DNA of 64,000 nt from Amycolatopsis sp. CA-128772. GTDB taxonomy: Bacteria > Actinomycetota > Actinomycetes > Mycobacteriales > Pseudonocardiaceae. Under the pieces are notes generated by a model. It saw nothing but the letters and a program-made list of their open reading frames with translations, had not been told where the DNA came from and searched no databases. The translations under genes and the position numbers were made by a program. The stretch is taken from positions 62,001-126,000 of the forward strand of contig NZ_PPHG01000097.1 of NCBI RefSeq assembly GCF_002904295.1. The letters run 5' to 3'. Positions 23,765 through 31,700 of this stretch are shown here, one piece after another (position 1 is the first letter of the stretch; every line of letters begins with the position of its first letter).

Positions 23765-25453
23765 ATGAGCAGGTTCGTGGACACGCTCGTCGCCACCGCG
23801 ACGGGGCGGGGTCAGCAGCGGGGCATGGTCACCGGGGAGCCGAAGGAGCCGGTCCGGCGGACCTGGAGTGAGGTGCACGAAGAAGCCCGGCGGATCGCCG
23901 GCGGGCTCGTCGCCGCGGGGTTCCGGCCGGGAACCGCCGTCGGCGTGCTGGCCGCCGCGCCGGTGCTGATCGCGCCCACCGTGCAGGCCGTCTGGCTGGC
24001 CGGGGGCAGCGTCACCATGCTGCACCAGCCGACTCCGCGCACCGATCTCGCCGAGTGGGCCGAGGACACCGTGCGGGTACTCGGGATGATCGGCTCCGGC
24101 CTCGTGCTGCTGGGCGAACCGTTCGACCAGCTCGCGCCCGTCCTGGAGCAGAAGGGCATCGGGTTCAAGCTCATCACCGAGCTGGCCGCAGCCGAACCCC
24201 TGGAAGACGTCGTCGTCACCGACGAGGGCGACACCGCGCTGCTGCAGCTGACCAGCGGGTCGACCGCCGACCCCAAGGCCGTGCGGATCACCTACGGCAA
24301 CCTGTACTCCAACGTCAAGGCCATGGTCGAGCGCGCCGAGTTCGACTTCGACGTCGACGTCATGGTGTCCTGGCTGCCGACGTTCCACGACATGGGGATG
24401 GTCGGCTTCCTGACGGTGCCGATGACCTTCGGCGTCGAGCTGGTCAAGATCACGCCGGTCGAGTTCCTTTCGGGGCCGTTGATCTGGCCCGAGCTGATCA
24501 CGAAGTACCACGGCACCACGACGGCGGCGCCGAACTTCGCGTACGCCATCGTCGGGCGCCGGATGGCCCGCGTCGACGAAGACGACGCCTACGACCTCTC
24601 GAAGCTGCGCATCGCGCTGAACGGCGCCGAGCCCATCGACGAGTCCGCCGTCCAGACCTTTGTGGACGCGGGCGCGCGGTTCAAGATGCCCGCCGAGTGC
24701 GTCTTCCCGGCCTACGGCATGGCCGAAGCGACCCTCGCGGTGTCGTTCGCGCCGCTGTTCACCGGCCTCACCCTCGACGTCGTCGAAGCCGACGCGCTGG
24801 AGGCGGACAACCGCGCGGTGCCCGTGCCCGAGGGCGACCCGCGGCGCGGCACCGACAGCGTCCGGTCGTTCGCGCTGCTCGGCCCGCCCCTGGACGGGCT
24901 GGAGGCGGAGATCGTCAACGAGGCGGGCGAGCGCGTCGGCGAGCGCGAGGTCGGCGAAATCCGGCTGCGCGGCGAGGCCGTGACGCCCGGCTACCTGACC
25001 ATGGACGGCCCCCTCGCGACACAGGACGAGTCCGGGTGGCTCAACACCGGCGACCTCGGCTACCTGGTCGACGGCCAGATCGTCATCTGCGGCCGCCGCA
25101 AGGACGTCATCATCATGGGCGGCCGCAACCTGTACCCGACGGACATCGAGCGCGCGGCGACATCGGTCGAAGGCGTGCGCGCGGGCAACGCGGTGGCGGT
25201 CCGCTTGGATGCGGGCAGCCGCCGCGAGCGGTTCGCGGTGGTCGTGGAGTCGAAGCTGGCGGGCGACGCCGAGGCCGAGAAGACCCTGATGAAGCAGGTC
25301 TCGGCCCGCGTCCGCGACGCGGTCGACATGCGCCCGTACGCGGTGGTGGTGCTCCCGGCGGGCAGCCTCCCGAAGACCCCGTCTGGCAAGGTCAAGCGCG
25401 CGGCCACGGCCCAGCAGTTCGCGGACCGCATCAAGAAGAACGCGGACGCCTGA
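23765..25453 (+). CDS. Fatty-acyl-AMP ligase / long-chain acyl-CoA synthetase (FadD/FAAL type)
   Basis: 562 residues of the ANL superfamily. The P-loop is LLQLTSGSTADPKAVRITYGNL near residue 160. SWLPTFHDMGMVGFLTVPMTFG and AYGMAEATLAVSF are patterns typical of fatty-acyl-AMP ligases. GWLNTGDLGYLVDGQIVICGRRKDVIIMGGRNLYPTDIE carries the ATP-binding and hinge motifs, and the C-terminal catalytic lysine lies in LPKTPSGKVKRAAT. M. tuberculosis has the related pks16 (Rv1013) at the matching position between ispE and pth. CoA-ligase versus acyl-AMP ligase cannot be settled without checking the FAAL insertion motif. A strong hairpin (25464-25502) separates it from the convergent gene. Confidence 0.88.
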   Translation: MSRFVDTLVATATGRGQQRGMVTGEPKEPVRRTWSEVHEEARRIAGGLVAAGFRPGTAVGVLAAAPVLIAPTVQAVWLAGGSVTMLHQPTPRTDLAEWAEDTVRVLGMIGSGLVLLGEPFDQLAPVLEQKGIGFKLITELAAAEPLEDVVVTDEGDTALLQLTSGSTADPKAVRITYGNLYSNVKAMVERAEFDFDVDVMVSWLPTFHDMGMVGFLTVPMTFGVELVKITPVEFLSGPLIWPELITKYHGTTTAAPNFAYAIVGRRMARVDEDDAYDLSKLRIALNGAEPIDESAVQTFVDAGARFKMPAECVFPAYGMAEATLAVSFAPLFTGLTLDVVEADALEADNRAVPVPEGDPRRGTDSVRSFALLGPPLDGLEAEIVNEAGERVGEREVGEIRLRGEAVTPGYLTMDGPLATQDESGWLNTGDLGYLVDGQIVICGRRKDVIIMGGRNLYPTDIERAATSVEGVRAGNAVAVRLDAGSRRERFAVVVESKLAGDAEAEKTLMKQVSARVRDAVDMRPYAVVVLPAGSLPKTPSGKVKRAATAQQFADRIKKNADA

Positions 25454-25463
25454 CCGTCACCTC

Positions 25464-25510
25464 CACGTGAAAGTGCCCACCGGCAAGCGGCACTTTCACG
25501 TGAAAGTGCC
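25464..25510. terminator. Bidirectional hairpin terminator with 22-bp palindrome
   Basis: CACGTGAAAGTGCC (25464-25477) and GGCACTTTCACGTG (25489-25502) are perfect 14-bp arms around an 11-base loop. The right arm extends into a perfect 22-bp palindrome (25489-25510). It lies between two convergent genes ending at 25453 and 25514. A related palindrome ends the efe operon at 58293-58314. Confidence 0.8.
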
Positions 25511-25513
25511 GCG

Positions 25514-25873
25514 CTAGCGCTGCTGGACGCGGACCGCGCGGATCGTCGGTGGTGGGGTGGCGCGCTCGGTGGTGGCTTCCGGGGCCGTGCGGGCGCCCGG
25601 GAGGTCCGGGGCCTGTCCCGTGCGGGTGGCGAGCTGGTCCTCCACCGTGTCGAGGAATTCGTCGACTTCGCGCTCGTCGTAGCCGCGCTTGCCGATCAGG
25701 GGCTTCGAGAACATCACGTGGTGCACTTCGGCGGCGGTCAGGTCGTCCTCCTCGGCGAGCGTCTTGGCGATCCGCCGGACGAACTCGTCGACCTCGTCCT
25801 TGGCGTAGCCACGGCGGCCGATCGGGGCGTTACCGAAGGTGACCTCGGCGAGGTCTTCGGCGGTGAACGACAT
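25514..25873 (-). CDS. Small DivIVA-domain protein, two tandem motifs
   Basis: 119 residues. Two copies of the DivIVA N-terminal signature are visible: FGNAPIGRRGYAKDEVDEFV (about residues 13-32) and FSKPLIGKRGYDEREVDEFL (about 55-74). A short low-complexity tail rich in Ala, Thr and Pro follows. The long coiled coil of Wag31/DivIVA is missing. DivIVA-type domains bind curved membranes or polar complexes, so a role near the division or growth machinery is plausible but unproven. A paralogue lies just upstream at 26044-26367. The pair probably arose by duplication. Confidence 0.85.
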   Translation of the reverse strand: MSFTAEDLAEVTFGNAPIGRRGYAKDEVDEFVRRIAKTLAEEDDLTAAEVHHVMFSKPLIGKRGYDEREVDEFLDTVEDQLATRTGQAPDLPGARTAPEATTERATPPPTIRAVRVQQR

Positions 25874-26043
25874 GGAACTCTCCGATTCCGGGGTAGGGCG
25901 GGTGCGAACTCCCGTACACCGTCCTAACCCGTGAACACGTTCCCCCGGAAGGGGCGATCCCGAAGCTCACCCCGACGGGCGGCCCGGCGCCCGCCTTCGG
26001 GTGAAAGAGCACTACCGAGCGGTGTGTGGCCGGCTTCACAGCG

Positions 26044-26367
26044 TCAGTTGCGGCCGAACCACTTCCGCGGGCCCTGCGGCCGCTCGTCCTCGGCCGCCAC
26101 CGGCGGCGGCGGGGGCTGGCGCAGGGCCACCAGGGCCGACTCGGCTTCGTCGAGGAACAGGTCGACCTGGGCCTGGTCGTAGCTGCGCATGCCGACCGGC
26201 ATGATCGTGAACTCGACGTAGTGGATGTCGTCGGGGGTGAGGATGTTGCGGCCGGCCAGCGCCTCCGCGATGAGGTCGAGGAACGCGTCGACCTCGTCTT
26301 CGTTGTAGCCGCGACGGCCGAACCGGGGCTTGCCGAAGGCGATCGCCCGGACTTCCTCGGGGGTCAT
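26044..26367 (-). CDS. Small DivIVA-domain protein, paralogue
   Basis: 107 residues with FGKPRFGRRGYNEDEVDAFL (about 11-30) and FTIMPVGMRSYDQAQVDLFL (about 54-73), the same two-motif layout as the protein at 25514-25873. The tail is proline-rich (RQPPPPPV) and ends in the basic GPRKWFGRN. ATG start at 26367, 21 bases downstream of the pth stop on the same strand, so it may be cotranscribed with pth. The exact role is unknown. Confidence 0.83.
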   Translation of the reverse strand: MTPEEVRAIAFGKPRFGRRGYNEDEVDAFLDLIAEALAGRNILTPDDIHYVEFTIMPVGMRSYDQAQVDLFLDEAESALVALRQPPPPPVAAEDERPQGPRKWFGRN

Positions 26368-26388
26368 CGTCTCACCTCGCCACCCATG

Positions 26389-26982
26389 TCAGCCCGCGTG
26401 GAAGGAGTTCTGCGCGGCCGCGAGACCGGCCTTGACCAGGGCTTCGGTCGCGTCCGCGCAGCGGTCCACCTCGAACGCGAGTTCCTTGCGCTCGACCGTC
26501 GAAAAGTCCTTCAGCACGAAGTCCGCCGGGTCCTGCCGGCCGGGCGGGCGGCCGATGCCGAAGCGCACCCGGTAGTAGTCGCGGGTGCCGAGCGACTTCG
26601 TGATCGAGCGGAGCCCGTTGTGGCCGTTGTCGCCGCCGCCGAACTTGAGCTTCAACGCGCCGAAGTCGACGTCGAGCTCGTCGTGCACCACGACGACGCC
26701 GGACGGCTCGACCTTGTAGAACTTCGCCGCGCCGGCCACCGGCCCGCCGGAGAGGTTCATGTACGAACGCGGCTTCACCAGCACCACGCGCCGGCCGGCC
26801 AGCCGGCCCTCGAGGACCTCGCCGCCGGTCTTGTGCGTCTTGAACTTGCCGCCGACGCGGGCGGCGAGCTCGTCCAGCACCATGAATCCGACGTTGTGCC
26901 GGTTTCCGGCGTACTGGGGCCCGGGATTGCCGAGGCCGGCGAGCAGGATCAGCTCGCCGGCCCCAGGCAGGTCTTCGGTCAT
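26389..26982 (-). CDS. pth: Peptidyl-tRNA hydrolase
   Basis: 197 residues. It releases peptides from prematurely dissociated peptidyl-tRNA. N-terminal LILLAGLGNPGPQYAGNRHNVGFMVLDELA holds the catalytic histidine (RHNVG), KPRSYMNLSGGPV follows, and VVVHDELDVDFG carries the conserved aspartate. GDNGHNGLRSITKSLGTRDYYRVRFGIGRPPG is the substrate-binding signature. Gene order rplY-pth matches M. tuberculosis Rv1015c-Rv1014c. It lies 9 bases after the rplY stop, so one operon. Confidence 0.96.
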   Translation of the reverse strand: MTEDLPGAGELILLAGLGNPGPQYAGNRHNVGFMVLDELAARVGGKFKTHKTGGEVLEGRLAGRRVVLVKPRSYMNLSGGPVAGAAKFYKVEPSGVVVVHDELDVDFGALKLKFGGGDNGHNGLRSITKSLGTRDYYRVRFGIGRPPGRQDPADFVLKDFSTVERKELAFEVDRCADATEALVKAGLAAAQNSFHAG

Positions 26983-26991
26983 GCAGTGATG

Positions 26992-27591
26992 CTATTCGGC
27001 GGCTTCGGCCGACTCCTCGCCCGCCTCGGCCTCGTCGTCGGCCTCTTCACGCTGCGGCTCGTTGACGGCCACGACCAGCGACTCCGGGTCGGTGACCAGG
27101 GTGGCGCCCTGCGGCAGCTCGATCTGGCCCGCCAGCACCTGGGAACCGATCTCGAGGCCCTCGATCGAGACCTCGAACTGCTCCGGGATGTGCAGCGCCT
27201 CGACCTCGACCTGCAGGGTGTCGACGTCCTGGTTGACCAGGCCGCCCGGACCGGGGTTGCCGGTCACGACGACGGGGACGTCGACGACGATCTTCTCGCC
27301 GCGCTTCACGACCAGCAGGTCGACGTGCTCGATGTAGTTCTTCAGCGGGTGGACCACGATCGTCTTGGTCAGGGCCAGCTCGTCCGAGCCCTCCAGGTCC
27401 AGCGTGATGACGGCGTTCGAGCCGTTCTCGCGGACGACGCGGGCGAACTCGATGGCCGGCAGCGCGAAGTGCCGCGGGTCCGAGCCGTGGCCGTACAGGA
27501 CGGCGGGGATCTTGCCGGCGCGACGCGTGCGGCGCGCGGCGCCCTTGCCGAACTCGGTGCGCGGCTCGACGGACAGACGTACCTCGGACAC
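26992..27591 (-). CDS. rplY: 50S ribosomal protein L25/general stress protein Ctc
   Basis: 199 residues, the long (CTC) form of bL25. The N-terminal 5S-rRNA-binding domain contains RTEFGKGAARRTRRAGKIPAVLYG. The C-terminal beta domain follows with HPLKNYIEHVDLLVVKRGEKI, and a Glu/Ala-rich acidic tail (EEADDEAEAGEESAEAAE) ends the protein. I chose the GTG at 27591 because AAGGAG lies 9 bases before it. An ATG at 27609 would sit inside that ribosome site. It leads the rplY-pth operon. Confidence 0.95.
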   Translation of the reverse strand: MSEVRLSVEPRTEFGKGAARRTRRAGKIPAVLYGHGSDPRHFALPAIEFARVVRENGSNAVITLDLEGSDELALTKTIVVHPLKNYIEHVDLLVVKRGEKIVVDVPVVVTGNPGPGGLVNQDVDTLQVEVEALHIPEQFEVSIEGLEIGSQVLAGQIELPQGATLVTDPESLVVAVNEPQREEADDEAEAGEESAEAAE

Positions 27592-27921
27592 GGTGTTGCA
27601 CTCCTTCAAATCAAAGACAGCATGCTGCGGCGGGGGAAGCCGATGTGTGTTCTGTTCAAGGAAGTTCCGGCGGCGAGTTTCCGGGCGTGCACGACGACGG
27701 GGGCTACTCGAGCCGCCGCGTCGATCACGCCGGGCACCCCAGAAGGGCCCCGCCTCGCCGAGACAACCTCAAGAGTGTAAACCAACCTCATCACGGTGGG
27801 TTGCGGCGGGTGCCCGGCCCAGGCTAGAACCTCCTGGACCCCGGTACGTGACGACACAAATCCGGTGGCGGGACGACGCCGGCCGAGGTGTGCTCGGGTA
27901 GCGGGAGAGCGGGGGGCGTTG
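27592..27921. other. Intergenic region between rplY and a lipoprotein gene
   Basis: 330 bases holding the divergent upstream regions of rplY (minus) and the lipoprotein gene (plus). A TACACT -10 candidate for the minus strand lies at 27774-27779. GAGAGCGGGGGG just before 27922 is the ribosome site of the lipoprotein gene. No RNA gene or coding remnant was recognised. Confidence 0.4.
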
Positions 27922-29040
27922 ATGCGGGCTCGACGGAGCGGGGTGGCAGCCGCGGTGCTGCTGCTGGGCGGGTTGCTGGCCGGCTGCCAGGTGGCGGTCG
28001 CCGGTACCGCCGGTGTCTCCGCGGCCGACCAGGCGACGGCGGACCGGCGGGTGGAGCAGCGGGCCGCGGTCGACGCGGCCCTGACCGCGCTGGGCCAGGC
28101 GCCCGCGGTGGCGCTGAAGGCCACGGTCAAGGGCGCCGGGCAGCAGTTCCGGGTGACCCGCGGCGGCTACGCCGTCGGCGCGGTGCCGCTGGACGGGCGC
28201 GTCGTTCAGGTGACGGCCGCCGCCGGCCAGTTCTTCCTGCAGGCCGACGCCGACTACTGGAAGGCGCACGCCATCGACGAGGGCACGCAGTTCGGCACGA
28301 GCTGGGTGCGTTCGCTCGGCTCCGAGCTGCCCTTCGACCCGGCGGCCCGGTTCGCGCCGCCGGCGCTGGCCGAGGGGCTGCGCAAGGCCCTGTCCGGGCT
28401 CGACCGGCTGAGCGAGCCGGTCAAGGCGAAGCTGCCGGACGGCACCGAGGTCTACCAGCTCGGCGCGGCACCGAGCGTCCTGCGGGTGACCACGGCCAAG
28501 CCGAACCGCGTCGTCAGCTTCGCCCCGGCGCTGCTCGACCCGCAGAACGGGCCGAAGTACGGCGCCGAGTTCCAGGTCGCCCCGGTCACCGGCGACGCGC
28601 TGAAGGCGTTCCGCACCGACCTCGACAACACCGTCGGCGGCCTCGGCCAGCCGTTCGAAGGCCTCGTCCAGGCCAGCGCCGTCGTCACCAACGACAACCT
28701 CGACTGCAAGGACTTCGTCGGCTCCTGCACGACGACGGTGGACGTCTCCAACAGCGTCGTCGGCACGCCGGCCTCGGGCGAGAAGAGCGTCGTCCACATC
28801 ACCCTGTCGGTCGAAGTCAGCGCCGAGGCCCTCGGCGCGCAGACCTGCACCGCGGCCGGCGACGCGGAGCCGTACAAGACGATCAAGCTGTCCTGCACGG
28901 TGAAGTTCAAGCTGCCCAACCGCACGGCCAGCTACCAGGTGCTGTCCAAGCCGAACGCGACCGCGGAGGTCCGCGCGGGCCTCGACGTGAACGCCGTGAA
29001 GCGGAAGGTCGCGGCGGAGTTCGCGGGCCTCGGCGGCTGA
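27922..29040 (+). CDS. Secreted lipoprotein of unknown function (LppX/LprAFG-like size, unassigned)
   Basis: 372 residues. The N-terminus MRARRSGVAAAVLLLGGLLAGC is a lipoprotein signal with lipobox LAGC. The mature protein has a repeated soluble domain and four cysteines besides the lipid one (NLDCKDFVGSC, QTCTAAGD, KLSCTV), suggesting two disulfides. The start is the ATG at 27922 behind GAGAGCGGGGGG. Its place between rplY and prs parallels the M. tuberculosis lipoprotein gene lpqT (Rv1016c), but it is on the other strand and longer, so orthology is doubtful. No catalytic motif is visible. Confidence 0.8.
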   Translation: MRARRSGVAAAVLLLGGLLAGCQVAVAGTAGVSAADQATADRRVEQRAAVDAALTALGQAPAVALKATVKGAGQQFRVTRGGYAVGAVPLDGRVVQVTAAAGQFFLQADADYWKAHAIDEGTQFGTSWVRSLGSELPFDPAARFAPPALAEGLRKALSGLDRLSEPVKAKLPDGTEVYQLGAAPSVLRVTTAKPNRVVSFAPALLDPQNGPKYGAEFQVAPVTGDALKAFRTDLDNTVGGLGQPFEGLVQASAVVTNDNLDCKDFVGSCTTTVDVSNSVVGTPASGEKSVVHITLSVEVSAEALGAQTCTAAGDAEPYKTIKLSCTVKFKLPNRTASYQVLSKPNATAEVRAGLDVNAVKRKVAAEFAGLGG

Positions 29041-29138
29041 CCTGGACACCTACCCACGGGTGTGTTGCTTCCGTTGAAGTAGGTGATCTCCCGTTCCTAG
29101 CATCGGCTGCGGACAGCCGAGACGAACGGAGAAGCGAC

Positions 29139-29780
29139 ATGGCCAAGCTGGTGGTTTTCGGAGGGACCGGGTACGCCGGGGGCAGGATCGGCGCCGAGGC
29201 GCTGCGGCGCGGCCACGAGGTGGTCGGCGTCGCGCGGAACCCCGGCTCGGCGCCCGAAGGCGTCGACGAGCGGCAGGGTTCGCTGCACGACGAGGAGTTC
29301 GTGGCCGGCCTGGCCAAGGACGCCGACGTGTTCGTGGTCGCCACCCCGGCCCGCGCGATCGACGGCAAGAAACTGATCGACGCCGTGCCGTCGCTGGCCC
29401 GGATCGCGCGCGAGCACGGCGTCCGGCTGTCGTTCGTGGGCGGCGCGGCCAGCCTGCACGTGGCCGAGGGCGGGCCGCGGCTGTTCGACACCCCGGAGTT
29501 CCCGGCCGAGTACAAGGACGAGGCCGGCAGCCACGCCGAGGTGCTCGGTCTGCTGCGCGAGCAGCCCGGGGACCTCGACTGGTTCTACGTCAGCCCCGCC
29601 GCCGAGTTCGGTGCCTGGACGCCGGGCGAGCGCACCGGGGAGTTCCGCCTCGGCGGCGACGTCCTGGTGACCGACGAGAACGGCAAGTCGCACATCGGCG
29701 GCGACGACTTCGCGATCGCCTACGTCGACGAGATCGAGCAGCCGAAGCACCGCCGCGCGCGCTTCACCGTCGCTTACTGA
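29139..29780 (+). CDS. NAD(P)-binding oxidoreductase (atypical SDR, NmrA-like)
   Basis: 213 residues with an N-terminal Rossmann motif VVFGGTGYAGGRIGAEALRR (GxxGxxG) and GHEVVGVARNP placing the adenosine pocket. It matches the NAD(P)H-binding atypical SDR family (YwnB/NmrA-like), which often lack the YxxxK catalytic pair. None is obvious here. GPRLFDTPEFPAEYKDEA and LDWFYVSPAAEFGAWTPGERTG are typical of this group. ATG start with ACGGAGAAG upstream. It ends 7 bases inside the convergent LLM oxidoreductase gene. Substrate unknown. Confidence 0.85.
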   Translation: MAKLVVFGGTGYAGGRIGAEALRRGHEVVGVARNPGSAPEGVDERQGSLHDEEFVAGLAKDADVFVVATPARAIDGKKLIDAVPSLARIAREHGVRLSFVGGAASLHVAEGGPRLFDTPEFPAEYKDEAGSHAEVLGLLREQPGDLDWFYVSPAAEFGAWTPGERTGEFRLGGDVLVTDENGKSHIGGDDFAIAYVDEIEQPKHRRARFTVAY

Positions 29781-30643
29781 AGCTCCTTGATGACCGGCGC
29801 GAACACTTCGAGCGCGGGCTCGAACACGGTGATGTACGAGAACCCGTAGCGGTCCCGCCGGGCCACCAGCTGACCGGCGATCTCCTCGACGGTGCCCAGC
29901 AGCAGCTGCGGCGCGTCGAGGAGCTCGCGGGCGTCGGCGACGGCGCTGCGTTCGGTCACCTCGTGCCAGTGCGCCGCGGCTTTCTCCCGGTCGTCGGTGA
30001 CCTCGACGAGCTGGACCAGCATGTTGTACTCGACCTCGCGGGCCCCGGCGCGTGCCCGGAAGTACGCGACGCGCTCGTCCATCGCCTCGGCGTTGTCGAG
30101 CTTGAAGGTGCCCGGCGGCTTGCCGGGCTGCTGCCGCAGACCGGCGAAGCCGACGACGTCCGCGTGCTCCGCGGCGAGGCCGAGCACGCCGTCGCTGTTG
30201 CCCGCGATGAGCAGGCGGGGCATCGGGATGCCCTCGTCCTCGAAGTGTTTCCGCAGGTAGCCGAGGCTTTCCTCGAGGTAGCCGATCCGCTCGGACGCCC
30301 GGTGCCACGGCAGCCCGGCGGCGTCGAACTCGGCCTTCATGTGTCCCGAGCCGAGGCCGAGGTCCAGCCGGCCGTCGAGCAGCGCGGCCGTCGTGGACGC
30401 CTCCCGCGCGAACAGCGCGAGGTTGTAGAAGGGCACGTTGGAGACGAGGGGGCCCAGCCGCGGCCGTTCGGTGACGGCGGCGGCCATGGCCAGCACCGGG
30501 AACGGCGCGAAGCGGCCGGTGCCCAGGTGGTCGGGCACGGTGATGACGTCGTAGCCGAGTTCTTCGGCGCGCCGGCACTTCGCGATCCACTCGTCGCGGC
30601 TGCCGATCTCGCGGAGGCTGACGCCGAACTTGAAGTTCCCCAT
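29774..30643 (-). CDS. LLM-class F420-dependent oxidoreductase
   Basis: 289 residues of the luciferase-like TIM-barrel family. N-terminal FKFGVSLREIGSRDEWIAKCRRAEELGYDVITVPDHLG and GRLDLGLGSGHMKAEFDAAG follow the F420-binding LLM pattern, as does the C-terminal GFSYITVFEPALEVFAPVI. The TIGR03621-type subgroup uses F420 and acts on unknown substrates. A TAGCGT -10 box (30650-30655) ends 6 bases before the ATG, so the mRNA is probably leaderless. It converges on the NAD(P)-binding gene with a 7-base overlap. Confidence 0.88.
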   Translation of the reverse strand: MGNFKFGVSLREIGSRDEWIAKCRRAEELGYDVITVPDHLGTGRFAPFPVLAMAAAVTERPRLGPLVSNVPFYNLALFAREASTTAALLDGRLDLGLGSGHMKAEFDAAGLPWHRASERIGYLEESLGYLRKHFEDEGIPMPRLLIAGNSDGVLGLAAEHADVVGFAGLRQQPGKPPGTFKLDNAEAMDERVAYFRARAGAREVEYNMLVQLVEVTDDREKAAAHWHEVTERSAVADARELLDAPQLLLGTVEEIAGQLVARRDRYGFSYITVFEPALEVFAPVIKELQ

Positions 30644-30649
30644 CCCGGC

Positions 30650-30655
30650 ACGCTA
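30650..30655 (-). promoter_or_regulatory. -10 box of the LLM oxidoreductase gene
   Basis: TAGCGT on the minus strand, 6 bases before the ATG at 30643. Leaderless arrangement. It lies just downstream of the prs terminator. Confidence 0.4.
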
Positions 30656-30668
30656 GCGCCGGAAGCGG

Positions 30669-30697
30669 CCGCCGGGCGCGAAGTTCGCGCCCGGCGG
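30669..30697 (-). terminator. Strong hairpin terminator of the glmU-prs operon
   Basis: Perfect 14-bp arms at 30669-30682 and 30684-30697 around a single central base. It is very GC-rich, with no T-run. It lies 22 bases after the prs stop and separates the operon from the LLM gene promoter. Confidence 0.7.
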
Positions 30698-30719
30698 ACG
30701 GCTCCGGTATCGGAAAGCG

Positions 30720-31700
30720 TCAGGCGTTGCCGTCGAAGAGGGACGTCACCGAGCCGTCTTCGAAGACCTGCTGGATGGCCTCGGCCAGCATCGGCGCGAT
30801 CGACAGCACCGTCAGGCCCTCGAACCGCTTCTCCTCCGGGATCGGCAGCGAGTTCGTCACGATGACCTCGCGCGCCTTGCACTGCGAGAGCCGCTCGGTC
30901 GCCGGGTCCGACAGGATGCCGTGGGTCGTCGCGATGACGACGTCGGCCGCGCCCTCGTCGATCAGGGCCTCGGTGGCCTTCACGATCGTGCCGCCGGTGT
31001 CGATCATGTCGTCGATCAGCACGCAGAGCTTGCCCTCGACCTTGCCGACCACGCGGTTGGCCACGGCCTGGTTCGGCTTGTCCGGGTCGCGGGTCTTGTG
31101 GATGAACGCAATCGGCCGGTCGCCCAGCGTCTGCGCCCACTTCTCGGCCAGCCGCACGCGGCCCGAGTCCGGCGAGACGACCGTGATGTCGGCGTCGCCG
31201 TAGGTCTTCTTGATGTGGTCGGCCAGCACGGTCTGGGCCATCAGGTGGTCGACCGGGCCGTCGAAGAAGCCCTGGATCTGCGCGGTGTGCAGGTCGACGG
31301 TCATGATCCGGTCGGCGCCCGCGGTCTTGAACAGGTCCGCGATCAGCCGCGCCGAGATCGGCTCGCGGCCCTTGTGCTTCTTGTCCTGGCGCGCGTACGG
31401 GTAGAACGGCATCACCACGGTGATCCGCTTCGCGCTCGCCCGCTTGAGCGCGTCCACCATGATGAGCTGCTCCATCACGAACTCGTTGATGGGCGTGGTG
31501 TGCGCCTGGATGACGAAGGCGTCGGTGCCGCGGACGGACTCCTCGAACCGGACGAACAGCTCGCCGTTGGCGAACGTGTGCGCCGTCTGCGGGGTGATCG
31601 TCACGTTGAGGTGCTGGGCCACCTCTTCGGCGAGCTCCTGGTGCGCGCGTCCGGAGAAGAGCATCAAGTTCTTCTTCGGCGTCCCTTGCTTCGGACTCAT
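30720..31700 (-). CDS. prs: Ribose-phosphate pyrophosphokinase
   Basis: 326 residues, making PRPP from ribose 5-phosphate and ATP for nucleotide, His and Trp synthesis. Landmarks are FSGRAHQELAEEVAQHLN, RFEESVRGTDAFVIQ, the divalent-metal and ribose loop VDLHTAQIQGFFDGPVDHL, and the flexible catalytic loop with RDPDKPNQAVANRVVGK. The PRPP-binding motif is VLIDDMIDTGGTIVKAT. The ATG overlaps the glmU stop by 4 bases (ATGA). The order glmU-prs is conserved in actinobacteria. Confidence 0.96.
   Translation of the reverse strand: MSPKQGTPKKNLMLFSGRAHQELAEEVAQHLNVTITPQTAHTFANGELFVRFEESVRGTDAFVIQAHTTPINEFVMEQLIMVDALKRASAKRITVVMPFYPYARQDKKHKGREPISARLIADLFKTAGADRIMTVDLHTAQIQGFFDGPVDHLMAQTVLADHIKKTYGDADITVVSPDSGRVRLAEKWAQTLGDRPIAFIHKTRDPDKPNQAVANRVVGKVEGKLCVLIDDMIDTGGTIVKATEALIDEGAADVVIATTHGILSDPATERLSQCKAREVIVTNSLPIPEEKRFEGLTVLSIAPMLAEAIQQVFEDGSVTSLFDGNA

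Noticed and set aside
27796..27921. Longer N-terminus for the lipoprotein
   Set aside because: It would place 42 residues before the lipoprotein signal, whereas the ATG at 27922 has a good ribosome site and a normal signal peptide.
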